DNA from: Aplidium turbinatum
Lineage: Eukaryota > Chordata > Ascidiacea > Aplousobranchia > Polyclinidae
DNA length: 64,000 bases
Reading direction: 5' to 3'
Assembly: GCA_918807975.1 (NCBI GenBank)
Contig: OU964931.1
Coordinates: 13,836,251 to 13,900,250 of the forward strand
Part shown: positions 36,142-48,399 of the stretch, in pieces
How the letters are laid out: every line of letters begins with the position of its first letter
How positions within the stretch are numbered: the first letter of the stretch is position 1
Made by a program: the position numbers and the translations under genes
Notes under the pieces: generated by a model
The model's database searches: none
Told to the model about the DNA's origin: nothing
The model's input: the letters and a program-made list of their open reading frames with translations, nothing else

Positions 36142-37375
36142 ACAAAAAATATACAGGATTTACTATTTTTAATCGTGCTTGGACTGATAGCCTACCTTTA
36201 ACTTTCCCAGATAACTTATGTTGGATACAACATCCTATGCCTGGCCAACGCAGATTTTGAAGTTAAAGTTCAGTTGTCAAGCAAAAATAGTTCCCGCTTT
36301 GCTAAAACAGCACCAGTTTTCAAGTAAAAAAAAATCAATACAATCGATTACAGAAATCATTTCAGCTTCAGATTTTACCTCTTGAAGCTGTTCAACATCG
36401 CCTACCTTAACACGAAAATGATTTGTTCTTAATGAGAAGCATCGAGAGCGACATTTAGGTACAATGATTGAGAAATACTTGGAACTACGCACTTTATTTA
36501 AGAATTTGTTGATTATTTAGTTGGTACATTTTTACTTTAGTACTAAAAATGGGCCCCCTCAAAAGTGCAAAAACAAAAAACTACTCGTTTTTCCTTTACA
36601 ATGTTTTGCTAGGGGGGAAACTGGCCCGACTTCCCCCCTCTCGGAGCCAATGGCTTGGAATGGCGTAAACAAATGTCATTCTTGCAATACACGTGATGTA
36701 TGGACTGCAAAGGTTGTATTGAAATTTTTGAACTGCTAAACTGCGTGCTTTATGTTAATTGGTATTGGTTGCAAAATATTGGGCTTGTTTTTGTGTTGAT
36801 TTGCCTGTTTTTTGGGCTTGGTTTTGAATTCACTTGCTTATTTTCAAAAAACAACCTGGCATCACTGGTTGTTAAATACGCAAATACAATAAAATATAAT
36901 ATTTTTAGTAATTGCTATTCATTGCTTTTTTTTAAGTATCGATAGCGGAAAGTCATTGCTTTTCTGGGCACTATGGAATAGTGAAATAGTCATTGCTTTT
37001 TGACTAACGACTTCCAACTCTGCATATACAACTTTACTTCGGCTATTGTTAAAATGAACATTATCGATTTTATGCCTTGATCGCAGGTTCGGAGCTCCAC
37101 ATCAAAAACGAGATTCCCAAAAGACCGAAACTTTGCAACTAAACCGATTATATAGCTGCTTGACCACGCCAGTGTTGCCAAAAAACGAGTATTTTTTCAC
37201 TTTAAATTAAAAAGTAGCGGGTAGCAGGAGTGCGACTAAAAAAAAGTAGCGCCTCTCCCGCTATACCGCTACTTTGGAAAAAATATCGCCGCTACTACAG
37301 CCGCTACTCCAACTAAACAGTAGCGCCGCTACCGCTACTCTTACCAAAAAAGTAGCGCGCTACTGCCCACCTCTG

Positions 37376-38426
37376 GGCCTAGGCTTATATGTGACAATAC
37401 TGAAACAAGAAACAATATAGGCTACTGCTTTTCATAATTTCCACTAAGCTGAATCAAAATTGCAAGTTAAACCCGTAGTCTAATAGAGAAAATGTTTGTT
37501 CTAGTAATGAGAAAGCCTTTGAGAGAGTATTACTGCAACAGGTCACTATGCTTCAAAAGTGTTGTGCATACTTTTTATGTCAGGTATAGTAGGTTAGTAA
37601 AACGACTTACTATAGCCTACTTAGTAGGCTACTTACAGTAGGTTATTGTTTTTATTAAGTAAGGATAGCCTATCCTTTAAATTACATTTTATTTAGGTTA
37701 AAGGTAAACGGAGTGGAGCTATAGTAGCGAGAAGTATCGTGCAGCGTACGGTATGTTATTAAATTGATGCTTCCGACATTTGTGCTTGTAGACAGACAAC
37801 TCAACGATTGTAAACAAGTTGTTTCCTGTAATTCTTGCATTAGGTATTTGTGCTCACAATGACGCTTGATGCAAATGGTGTAGACTAGGCACAATATTTA
37901 CGATAGGTTTCTTCTTTAAAGTTGTGTCTCTGCATTGCAGTAGGCTATTGTTATTGAATTTTATAAACTTGTTGGTAGCCTATGCAGTGCCAAAAGCTTA
38001 GCCTACTAATAGTATGTAATACTATGAATCTTAAAATGCATAATATGTAGGCCTATGTAATATATAAATAGCATGTGATGACATGAATAGCCTATAGCAT
38101 GAATACAAACTATAAACACTTTAGTCGAGCTTAGGCTACAATTCTGCAAGGCAAGAAATTATTGAAATCTTTCTGTGACTGTGAAAGAAAAACTTTTATA
38201 CAACGTAAAGTTTAATTTTAAACTAAAACTTTTGCTGAAACCCGGTTTTAATTTGATGAATTTTGTCAAATAGCCTACGAAGTTTTGTGCCCACATTCAA
38301 GGGTGTCATAGCTCGTCATCATGTTTTTTATCTTTTGTGATAGTCATCATAACTGTTAGCCTACACTTTGAAAACTGTTAAAATTTTTACTCATTGAAAT
38401 AGATCAATAAGATAAATGCGAAAGTC
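37376..38426. other. Spacer upstream of the four-exon gene
   Basis: AT-rich, with an unusual density of GTAGGCTAC/TAGCCTAC motifs. No core promoter motif can be called with confidence. Confidence 0.35.
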
Positions 38427-40874
38427 ATGTATAAGCATTATAATCCTTTAACAAAAGCTAAAAAGCTACTGCTTTCTGCATCGGAAAGGCTTGAATATGG
38501 AACTATTGATTTTCTTCCTACAACTTTGAGAATACCGTTGCTATCTCAAGAGGTAAACTAGCCTACTGTAGGCTACAGTAATAATTATTGTAATCTAATG
38601 TTGAAAACCACCTAATCGCCTACAAAAGTATAAATAATAATGTTGCGAATTATTTTCCTGTCCGTTGCCTGCAAATTTCTTGTCTCTCCATGCAGCATTG
38701 CAATCGTTTTTTTTCTTAGGTAAAATTCTCACCGCACCGCAAGAACCACAATGATTCAGTGGCATGTCATTTCAGGATTGTTGACTTTTGATTTAATTAA
38801 TTTTGCTGATTGTTGTTGACTGCCAAGACCTGATCTTCAGATCTAGTTCTGCATGTCAGCACGTTGTCGTCCAAATCACGAGATAAAATCCGTGGTTTAC
38901 AATCTGGACCAATAGTAACCTCTTAAACGAGCGAACTAAACCACCTACTAAAAGAACGCAATAGATGAATTAGAAAGAGAATCATAGGCCTATCATTTGC
39001 TTGTTTGACTTGTTTGTAGATCTGCACTGATTATGCTGACGATGAATACAATGGAAGCAATGATGATGTACCCAAAGTTGTTGCTTTTGAACAAACATTA
39101 ACTCCCAGAATGAATTCTTCTTCTTCGCAAATAACAAATATCTTTCAACATAGCTCTTGGTGGTGTAAGTAGACCCACATGATACAAAATTGTATAGAAC
39201 TATATTGAACTATATATTGACGCTACAGCTTGTGATATCAAACAGAAAACAACCTAAAAACTCAAGGTACTGCCTTTTTCAATAAATTTCCATGGAGGCA
39301 AAAGCTTGGATTTTGTTTAGAAAAACATTGGTAATCATCGATTTGCATCTACAGGACTTATAAAAGTATTGTCTCTGTGGAGCCAGAGTTTAACAATAGT
39401 GATGTGGAAATAATTGACTAAATAAAAACTTATATGGTTTTCAATTGTTTGTATCTGTCTGCAGTGAAAGCCGACAATTCGCTTTGGTATTCTCTTGACG
39501 GCTATCTTTCTGAGTTATGCAAGTATGATAATAAGAAAGAAAGATTGTTTGGTTTTTGGGTTAACATCACATCTCCAAACAAAAAAGAATGCGATCTTAC
39601 TGTTTCCGTCGATAAATGCAACAATGGAGATGCTTCAATATCTTACATTGATGCGGCTAATGGAAAGGTGGTAACCCAAGGTAAATCTCACATTTCTTAT
39701 GGACCAGTTTTCACAAGTTGGGCTGCGAAGGCATAAAACAATAGTTAATTATTTTGGTACCGGTATTGCTTTAGCTAAAGCTAACTTTCTAAAACAAGTA
39801 TTTTGGTCAGGGATTCATAGTACAGGGATCGCCAATTCGGTTGAATATCCGACAACCGAAGTGTAAAAATGTTGCCAGATAGCTTTTATATTTTTAGAAA
39901 AAATATTATTTTGGCATTTTTAAAGTAGTAGGCTAGTTGGCCAAAACTTGCCCGTAAATAAATATTTTAAAACTAATCTAAAGCAATTTTATTGTTCGCT
40001 TATCAAACTATCATATTTTTGGCAAATTTACCCTCTCTTGTACATAAAACATATTAAGCCTACTTGAAAAATAATTACCGGCTTCAACACTTAAAACATA
40101 AAGCTCTTTATTCCTGAGGTGTATTTTAATTTTCTCAATTTTTTTTGTTCTTAACTGGTTTCTAATAATTTTTTTTACACCTGCAAGTTTTATTTAAGTG
40201 TGGTGGATAAATTTAGAACATTCTTATTGCAAAGTTACACGACTACAAACTACTTTAACTCAATCTTGTGCAACTTTAAACTTCAGGTTAGTTTTTAACG
40301 GACAAGCTTTGGGCGACCACTACTCTTTAAAAATGCCAAAATAATGTAATGTAACATTGCTGTGCTGGATGCCAAAATAATAATTTGTTCTAAAAATAAT
40401 AAAAAATATCTGGCAACACTTTTACACTCCGATTGTCGGATTTTCAGCCGAGTTGGCGATCCCTATACTATGAATCCCTGGTTTTGGTAGATACGTTGAG
40501 AGTTATATCTGAAGGAATATATGAGTTTCAAACTTAACAATGTAAAGTTCCATCATATGGAACATTAATAATCAATCATCATGGTATACTAGGTAATGCA
40601 ATCATCCTATACGAAATAAATTGTGTTTCTTGCATTAGGACCAGCAAATGATAAGTGGAAAATGGCTCTGTGGATGCGTGCGCAGCCATTCGATCTGACG
40701 TGCTTTAATAGCCCCTCACTTGAAGGGGATGGCATAAAGTGTACCGACTACTGGCTCAATCATTTGATGGATTCTGATTTAAACTCTTCGATGACTGCAA
40801 GTTACACCTCACAGAAGAAACGCTTTCTTGTAGTTGAAACAGCGAACGAGTTTTTACCAAAAGTTATCTATTAG
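38427..40874 (+). CDS. Unrecognised four-exon gene, about 237 aa
   Basis: Exons 38427-38552, 39020-39164, 39465-39680 and 40639-40874 join with matching phases (0, 1, 1) and good splice sites (GAG|GTAAAC, GGT|GTAAGT, CAAG|GTAAAT). They end at TAG. The start ATG has an in-frame TAG just upstream, so it is a fair start unless a further 5' exon exists. The protein begins MYKHYNPLTKAKKLLLSASE with no obvious signal peptide. It then has an acidic stretch (DYADDEYNGSNDD) and a Trp-, Cys- and Tyr-rich body: HSSWW, LWYSLDGYLSELCKYD, LFGFWVNI, KWKMALWMRAQPFDLTCF and KCTDYWLNHLMDSD. I do not recognise the family. The alternating hydrophobic pattern around FGFWVNI and CDLTVSVDKC suggests beta strands, which is inference. 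A 673-bp hAT-type MITE lies in intron 3. Confidence 0.72.
39808..40480. mobile_element. hAT MITE in intron 3 of the four-exon gene
   Basis: Ends CAGGGATTCATAGTACAGGG and CCCTATACTATGAATCCCTG are inverted. Duplications ATTTTGGT and GTTTTGGT match 7 of 8. Pairing extends well inside (CAAAATAAT blocks). 673 bp, non-coding. Confidence 0.82.
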
Positions 40875-40980
40875 AACCATATGTTTTTCTTATTCATTGT
40901 TGTGTGCTTTTTAATGCTTTTATTCTTCATTTTAATTTATTTTGAAGGACTGTGTGCCAGTCTATAAGATTGATGGAGTT

Positions 40981-41530
40981 TGAAAATCTATCTTTGGACT
41001 TAAAAACCATGTGTGGAAACTAATCCTGGCGGAGTTGCATAGGCATAGGTTGCATGTTGAGGCTTTGAACTATTGACGCAGGTCTGGTCACAAAGGTTGG
41101 CAGAGTAAAGTTTCAGCTTCTTATTACAATGTTGTAGATCTATTATTGAATTTACGTCATCTACTAGGTGGCGCTAAATGGAAAGCTAACCTTGACGTGC
41201 ATTGCTTAACTTGTCACTTCTTCACTACAGTTAAATCTCCTTTTTATTGTCTTTTTAAATAACATGCAGAGTATAGGGTATAGCCTACAATGTACAGTAT
41301 TTTCATTGACTATTGCAGCAGATTTTTTAAATTAATAAAATAGTGTAGCTAAGTAGGCCATGCAATCTGCAGTATTGGCATTTTTTTTATGCATGCTTCA
41401 AACCCTGTAAAGTTTTGCCACTATTGCACACTACACCCATTCATTGGCGTAGTGATAGATCACTTATTTTAATTTGTATTATGTCTTTCGTTCCGAACAC
41501 GATAATAGAAAATATAAATAAACGATAACG
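40981..41530 (-). mobile_element. Diverged SINE-1 copy and SINE 3' domain
   Basis: 40981-41225 aligns with SINE-1 (GACGCAGGTCTGGTCACAAA, CTAGGTGGCGCTAAATGG). 41395-41530 resembles the 3' domain at 28925. Both are decayed. Confidence 0.55.
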
Positions 41531-42265
41531 TCTCCATTTTAAATTCAACCCTCTTGCTTTGATTGTAAATGGCACTTTAAAGGCAATCCTTAACAATGTT
41601 AAATTAGCTTAGCCAAGTATTGTATGTTATTGTTCAAATGCCTAGATAGATGTTTCAAAAAAATTACTTGGTAGCCTACTCCAGTCTTTTGGGTTTAAGA
41701 TCTACATGGTCGAGTATCTAGGCATATGCTTTGTGTTCAACCATTAATGGCGCAACTATTTAATTGTTCATGAATATAATACTCAGAAAAATGAACTGGT
41801 TTATTTTGGAAATGGGTTTAACTTGCTGCATTAAAAAATTCTTTCAATCAGCATTTATACAAGCTACTTGAAAATAGGCTATATTGTGTTTTTAAGAGCC
41901 GAAAAACCATTGATAAGTTGTGCTGAAGTGTTATTCACTATTGTAAATTTGTTCGATTTTTATGTTAATGATGACATGTCTTTTGTTAATTTTGTTCAAT
42001 TCTAAAATTCCAATCTTTTATTTTCCAACGTAACTATACAGTGCTTATTTTGCTTTTTGAATAAATTGATTCATTATTCGATTTCTCCAAGTTCTATTTC
42101 ACTGTAGTGTACAACCCTATCTATATCTCCATAAGCTAGCGCTGGTGTTCGCACTTGCCTTGCTATGAAACAGTCTAAAATAATTATAGACATTTTACAC
42201 TTGCTTTTACTTTCACCATTAGGTGTAAGTTATTACAAACACATCCACCAAGTCAGGGCAAATCC
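41531..42265. other. Spacer, nothing recognised
   Basis: AT-rich, no exon or bounded repeat. Confidence 0.3.
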
Positions 42266-44723
42266 CAGTAGCGGCGCCACGGGGGGGACTGGGGTGGACA
42301 TGTCCACCCCACTTCTATTTATGGTCAATTTTGTAATTCGTCGAGATCCGATGAGAAAACTTGGGGGTGTATGCAGGGGGTTAGGGGGGCCTAGTGACTG
42401 CGTCATAAATTAATTTCAATTTCTTACTTATGAATTACTGTTGCAGCATTGACACACGAAGAAATAAAGAATCTTCATGGTTATCGCTCTATTGTATTGA
42501 TTGATTGTAGTCTAATTTTACCATTTTGAGGTGATGGCTTTTATCACAGCTGAGACACAAGGTTTGTAAGACCTAATAGGCAAAGGTTTTGATGGGGCCA
42601 CCAACATGTCAGGCAAGGATGAAAGTGCACAGCAACACCTAATTGCAGCGGGTGCCAAACCGTCGGCATATTTTTCATTGTTTTGCACACCGACTAAATC
42701 TTGCGCTTGGGCACAGTGTTGAAAACGTAGCGACAGTCAAAACAATTGGTAACATCTACAACTTTATGGACTGTTTTCCCAAGATACATTTTTTTGTATA
42801 AAGAGCATTTTAAAAAGGATGGAATCACGTCTGGAAAAATTGCATTGCACTCGTTATCTGATAGGCTACTAGATGGTGTCATTGGTCTGCACGTTCAGAT
42901 GATCTGGATGTTGTTATTAATGTAGCCTATATCCAGCACTGCTGTCAATGTTCCAACAAATGTCAAACGAAGATAATGGTGTATCTACTGGATGTTTGTT
43001 CCGCATCAAGCAAACTGAATTTGTTACTGCTAGTCTAATTCTTCATAAATGCTTTTCGTTAAGTAAAAAGGCTTCAGATTATTTAAAAAGTGAAGAAATG
43101 GATCTCACCACTGGGGTTGCTGCTATCAACGACTTGACAAGAGCATTTGACTCACTGCGTTCAGAGGAAGATTTTACCAAATTGGTTTTCAACACATCGC
43201 TGTTTGCGGATAGAAATCAAATTACCAGTGAAACCACTACGCCGGCTAAGCGATGCCGCTACCCACCAAGCAATTTCCGAGGTGGTCAGATATTATTGAT
43301 AGGTTGCAACAGTCTTCCGTGGAGTGAATCTGAATCCATTACAGAATAGTTAAGAAGAGATTTTTTTTTATCCTTTGACAGAATGCTGAATGAACTTAAA
43401 AAGCGTTAGGCTACTCGGATCAAACATGTGAATTAATGTCAAATGCAGCTGCATTTTATTACACGCACATGTCTCCATCAAATTTGCCTAAAGTTGAATA
43501 TTTAGTCGAATTCTATAATTTCGATGAAAATCAGGTTGGGCAGCAATAGGATCTTCTTTTTTGGGGTCAGCTAATTGTCACAAGTGGAAACTAGAAATTG
43601 AAAAGCACCAAAGTGGACCGTGTATTTGTGTCTGCCTTCACTTTTGAAATTGTGTGGAAAAAACGATCTTAAATCATTTGTACAGCGATTTGTTTCAAAT
43701 TATTGCTACTGTTGCTACGTTGCCCATGACTGTGGCATCTTGTGAACGTATCCACAGCAAAATAAGACAATAAACTATTATCTGCGACCTGCCATCATTA
43801 CAAAGACTTGAACATCTGGTGCAGATCAGCAGTAAGCGAGACATTGCCGACAACACTGGTCCTCAAAAATGGTGAAAGCTTTTCAACTGACCTGCGAGCG
43901 CAAAATAAAACTTCAGTGCAGTGATTCTTAACCAGTAATGTACGCGCATACAAAAAATATTGACGCCGTCAGCGTTAACGCAAACGTTTGAAAAACCATG
44001 CGCCGTATGCGTCAACGTAACTTGTAAAAAAAGTTGGCGGCGTCAGCGCATACATAGCGTAAACTCATTTTGTTTGCTAGGTGCCAAACATTCACACGGT
44101 ATAAACCAATCGAAACAAACAAGTTTTATTTTGAATTTCCACGAAGAAACACAAGCATCTGAAAGTGTTCATCAGACATTTTGCTGTGTTTTGGTTCCAA
44201 TATGTCTTTGCCCATTGAAAACGTTATTTCAACTGCAGCGCTGGAAGGTATTGGCGTGTTGTAGCGAAAAAAAGACATTAAAAAGTAGCCTATGCGTTGA
44301 CGCTATGCGCTAAAAAACCGCGAAAACTTTACGGCGTAGCCTCAAGCGCAAACTATCCAAAAAAATGTGGCCGCAAGCGTTAGCGTAAACAAAAAGTCTA
44401 CGCCGCATACTTGCGGCGTATACGTAGGCTACGTCTCTGTTCTTAACCTATGGCAATGGATATTATTAGGTACCGGTAATAGCCAGGTTTTTTAAAATTT
44501 TGTTTAAGGGGCCACCCAATAAGTTTTTATGAGGCCGCCTATCATTGCAGCAGCTCCATGACATAAAATAACGACAAGCTTGCTAACATAAAGATCGTAG
44601 TTGGCAATTCTATGGACCGCAGAGGAAATGTATGGGAGCGTTTGGCCCCATTCTATTCTTTTGTTCATATTACCTCAAAATATTTTTGTCCACCCCACTC
44701 ATTTTTGGCTGGCGCCGCCCCTG
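42266..44723 (+). mobile_element. hAT element T, P52rIPK-type transposase remnant
   Basis: Ends CAGTAGCGGCGCCAC and GGCGCCGCCCCTG, with no matching duplication seen. Plus-strand pieces across about 42530-43910 resemble a hAT protein in broken frames: the longest, 42948-43349, holds TEFVTASLILHKCFSLSKKA and LTRAFDSLRSEEDFTKLVFN; near 43700 are IATVATLPMTVASCERIHSK-like strings. A smaller element lies inside at about 43920-44440. Confidence 0.72.
43920..44440 (-). mobile_element. Small V-related derivative inside T
   Basis: The minus strand at about 44135-44265 reads NTPIPSSAAVEITFSMGKDI and KMSDEHFQMLVFLRG, closely like the dimerisation domain of V. Both flanks carry GCGTCAGCG/GCGTAAACG-like sub-terminal repeats. 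It appears to be an internally deleted hAT relative of V. Confidence 0.65.
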
Positions 44724-45253
44724 AGCTTCAGGGTAAGCGGTTTGGTTTGGTTTTGACTCTTTATCCTCGAACTGACAAAGCCTTGATAGCAGTGGCGTAT
44801 CCTGGTTGGTTGAGCAAGGGAAGCAATAAAACTCGTGGGGGAATAGAGCGTGCCGAAGGCACGTCACGTGTTTTCTAGGGGGGTCCGGGGGCATGCTCCC
44901 CTGGAAAAATTTTGCAAAATTACACTCAAATAATGAATTATACTGCTTTCTGGAAACACTTTTAGGGTAATTTTTGTATGAAATTTATTAGCAGATAAAC
45001 AGCTATTAACTTATTAAAGGTAGCTCTTACACACGAACGGGCAAAGGGCAAAAATGCGACTATAATTAGAGAACACCAAAAACTCAGCTACAAAGTCAAG
45101 TCTAGCTTAGACCTCACATATCCTGTCTTATTCCAAAGTCTATCCAGCCAGGATAACAGTGTAAAGCCAACATTTGGCTCAAACTTTTGCTTACAAGGCC
45201 GATATCATAACCATAACAGTGCCCTAGATTTTCTCATTACATAGCTCACTGGC

Positions 45254-46545
45254 CAGTGCTCTCATAAATGAAAATCTGGAAGTCCCCACAGCTACGTCTA
45301 AAAATCCCTAGATTACATCAAAATTCCCTAAATTATTATTACATTCAATCAGTTTCATGTTCTGAAACAAAAAACAAGAGTTGGCCTAAGCGGTTTAAAC
45401 AACTAGCAAAAACCATTCTACGTGACTTTGTTGTTAGTGGGCTAAGTCTCAAAGCAAAAAGCAGTATTTTAAATTACAGTGATGCTTAACATTACAGGGA
45501 TACAGTGAAGATTTATCAATGCCTATCACATGCTAAAAATGACATAAACTGTGCACGACTAACGACTTATTCATGAGAGCTAATTCGACTAGCAATTAGT
45601 TGAAATGCTTCAGCATCTGAACTCTTTACAGCCCTTGCCAAATTCAACAATTTAGCTGGATCACTTTAAACCCAGTTTATCAGCTGATAAGCCAGCTGAC
45701 TTCATACCTTGAGTGTGTAGCAAACCAAATAAACTTTCTCACTTTAAACTGTTCCTGTAGTCAGTTTTAATGTCCTTCAAACTACTAAAAAGTCTTTCAA
45801 CTGGGGCATTTGAACATGGCAGGGACATTAGGCAAAGTGACTGCTTTGCTAAATATCAACTCAAATAATAATAATAATAATAATAATATATGAGATGTTG
45901 TAAAGCAGAGTGCTTATTCATCTTTCAATCACGTACAGTAAACAACTAATAAAGATAATAACAATATTAAGATTAACAGAGGTATCAACAGTGATACACA
46001 CGCAAAAGTAAACAGCTATATAAGGTAAAAAGACACACAAAAACAATACCAAAATTTTTGTTATTGTACTAAAGCAATATTGGTATGCATCAATTAGGCA
46101 GTGACTACTGGAATGCCTAATGCTAACAGTGTAATTGAACACTAGTGTTGGTACAGTAATAACAGTAGGCTACACAATCACAACAATAAATAGTACACTA
46201 CAGTATTAGATATTGGCAACAACAGTATAAATAGAAGGTAACGTTAAAAATTTTGGAAACAAAACTTACTGTGGTAAGCTTGCACAAAACACAACATAAA
46301 AATTAGAAACATTGTGGGGTGTACACAATATCCCGGTTTTGGAAAAATTTATCTAACGAAAACTTCTAACTAACGAAATACGGAAGAAAACTTCACAAAT
46401 AAACTTCCATTCATTTTGTAAGTGAACAAGACAAAACTGCTGAAATCCCCCAAAAATCCCTAGATCATTAAATTCCCTAAACTTGTCCCTAAAAGTGGTC
46501 AAAAGTCCCGATTCAGGGACAAATTCCCGTAAAATGAGAGCACTG
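45254..46545. mobile_element. hAT element R inside S
   Basis: Ends CAGTGCTCTCATAAATGA and CGTAAAATGAGAGCACTG, with exact duplication TCACTGGC at 45246-45253 and 46546-46553. AAATCCCTAGAT-type sub-terminal motifs near both ends. 1.3 kb, non-coding, with an (AAT)n microsatellite at about 45864-45888. Confidence 0.9.
45864..45888. repeat. (AAT)n microsatellite
   Basis: About eight AAT units within hAT R. Confidence 0.9.
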
Positions 46546-46566
46546 TCACTGGCACAACATCCAACA

Positions 46567-46830
46567 GAGCAGAGTTGCCAGACTTTGAAAAAGTCTTAAA
46601 GCCAAAATAATACAAAGAAAAGGCCAAAACAAGGAAAATATTAGACAAAAAAGGCCAAATGGATATATTTACCTGTTTCTATCAAAAATAATAAAATTTA
46701 CATATATATTTTATAACTTGTAGTGGATTTTAATAAATTGTAGCAAAAATAATTCTGAAAGTAGCCCAAAAAATAGCAAGTTAGCCTATAAAAGTAGCGG
46801 ATGAGTTTTGATTTGCCACATTACGAGTAT
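46567..46830. other. Possible small element in S
   Basis: AGAGTTGCCAGACTTTG at the left and TTTTGATTTGCCACATT at the right are weak inverted counterparts. AAAAGGCCAAA motifs repeat within. Not firmly bounded. Confidence 0.3.
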
Positions 46831-47373
46831 TAAACAAGTATAGAACATGTATTGAACAATGGTGAATATGGTTTCATCTGGTAAGGTTACAATATTAAAG
46901 AAATATTGATTATTATGCATTTTGAAAAGTTATTTAAAAAAAAACTAATTCGCGGAATTTGGCTAATCTGGCAATCCCGCGACTGGAAGCAATTTTTAAA
47001 TCGCTTCCAGCGATTAGTTAAAAGAAACGTAAATTGCGAAAACTTTGCGCTGCTTTTTTCCTTTCTTTCAAACTTGTTTCTTCTTATTGCAAAAACGAGA
47101 GCAACGGATGCAATACGAATCTTCGCTTCCGTTGGCTTCCAACTTTTTAAAATTAAAACCGAGTTCAAAATCATACGGGGAGCATGAGTTAAAAACCGTT
47201 CTAAATCGCATTTAGATAAAGAAATTACGAAATCGTTTTACTGAAAAATATCAGCTTCTCTTTTTTCAATTTTGACAGGGGAAGCAATGCTTCCCTTGCT
47301 TCCATTGAGGATACGCCCCTGCTTGATAGGTTATTCCTGGTAGTGTCGCATACTTATACAGTAAACGGTAATT

Positions 47374-48399
47374 TTATGTTTAATTAATGATGCACAAAGC
47401 TTGTGCTTTCATAGGTTACATTGGCTACATAAATATAATTCAACTCATTCAACGATTGTTATATATATCTCATTGAAACACATTGTTACGCTATGTGTTT
47501 CAATGAGACGTTACGCAGGCTATACATTACAATGGTATGGTCAAAACAGCCAATATGATCGGTGTAGTGATTAATTTCCGTGCGCAATCATGAGTTTGCA
47601 TTTCCTGTTTGTTTTTTTGCATATCAAATGCTTTGCCATGTCACCAGACTGTATTGAATTTTTATTTGACCGAGTAATTCATATTATCGCGATTACAAAA
47701 TTCATCCTTTACCAGCAAATGTATTCTACAATTAGATTATCAAGAAGTAATTCAGTATTTTTGTGGTAGCGTATTTTACAATGCCGGATAAGATTTTAAA
47801 TAAACAGCATTTAATTTTAGAGAATAGAAGTTTAAAATGTTATCCCAACATACCGTAACTGTGGCAACCACTTTGTTATTGTGCAAGAGTTCTGTCGGAG
47901 TCAAATCGAGGAGTTACAAGCATTTTAATCGTTTTTTTTTGTTTTTTTTTAAGGGCAAATCTTACAATTGTTATATAAGGCGAGGGCTTTTCAATAACAA
48001 GGCAGGAGCGGATCAAATGCCAGCCTTAGGGGCGAGGGAGCGGTTTCAACAAAACACAATGATGCGTAGGTCTACATTAATACAACGTTGCAAATAGCCT
48101 ACACCGTAAAAAAAAATATTTTTCTGCATTTTAAAGGGGTGAGATCTCTTACTGGATCCAACCTCTGTGACAAATTCATGTAAAACGTGCCTTCATCAAC
48201 AAATATTCTTAAAATTTATCAAAAAAAAAGAAAGTGGCCCATTTTAGTCATCTAGCTGTAGCTATAGCCTAGGTGGGCTACAGGAGTCTACACTAATCAT
48301 ACGACAAAAGTTTAAAGCTTCTAATGTCACACAATATTCATTTGCTTGTAGTCACTTTATCGATAAAGTAAATGTAGGCTATGTTGAAAAATTTCAACA
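47374..48399. other. Spacer upstream of the fibronectin-III gene
   Basis: Contains a 15-bp-arm hairpin at about 47469-47507 (CTCATTGAAACACAT / ATGTGTTTCAATGAG). No exon recognised and no promoter motif can be called. Confidence 0.35.

Larger units (their letters stand above)
33509..37022. mobile_element. hAT element U inside V
   Basis: Ends CAGGGTTGGAAGTAACGACT and CTAACGACTTCCAACTCTG, with exact duplication CATATACA at 33501-33508 and 37023-37030. It is 3.5 kb, mostly non-coding, and hosts the MITE at 34232, the palindrome at 34566 and a LINE end at 35640. Terminal ATTGCTTT/ATAGCG motifs repeat near both ends. Confidence 0.88.
32388..37375 (-). mobile_element. hAT element V with sub-terminal GTAGCGCGCTAC arrays
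   Basis: Ends CAGGGGTGGGCA and TGCCCACCTCTG. Flanking AGGCCTAA / GGCCTAGG do not match cleanly. Both ends carry dense arrays of GTAGCG/CGCTAC motifs (32395-32525 and 37215-37365). Minus strand 32659-32913 has NTPIPSSAAVERLFSVGKDV and RLSDSHFEMLVFLKDA, a hAT dimerisation domain. More transposase debris reaches 33236. Interrupted by U at 33509. Confidence 0.85.
44790..47331. mobile_element. hAT element S inside SINE-1
   Basis: Ends CAGTGGCGTATCCTGG and TGAGGATACGCCCCTG, with exact duplication CTTGATAG at 44782-44789 and 47332-47339. Sub-terminal GGAAGCAA/TTGCTTCC motifs. No transposase is readable. Interrupted by R. Confidence 0.9.
44741..47373 (-). mobile_element. SINE-1 copy split by hAT S
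   Basis: 44741-44789 (TTTGGTTTGGTTTTGACTCT...) continues at 47332-47373 (CTTGATAGGTTATTCCTGGT) as in other SINE-1 copies. CTTGATAG is duplicated by the insertion of S. Confidence 0.85.
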
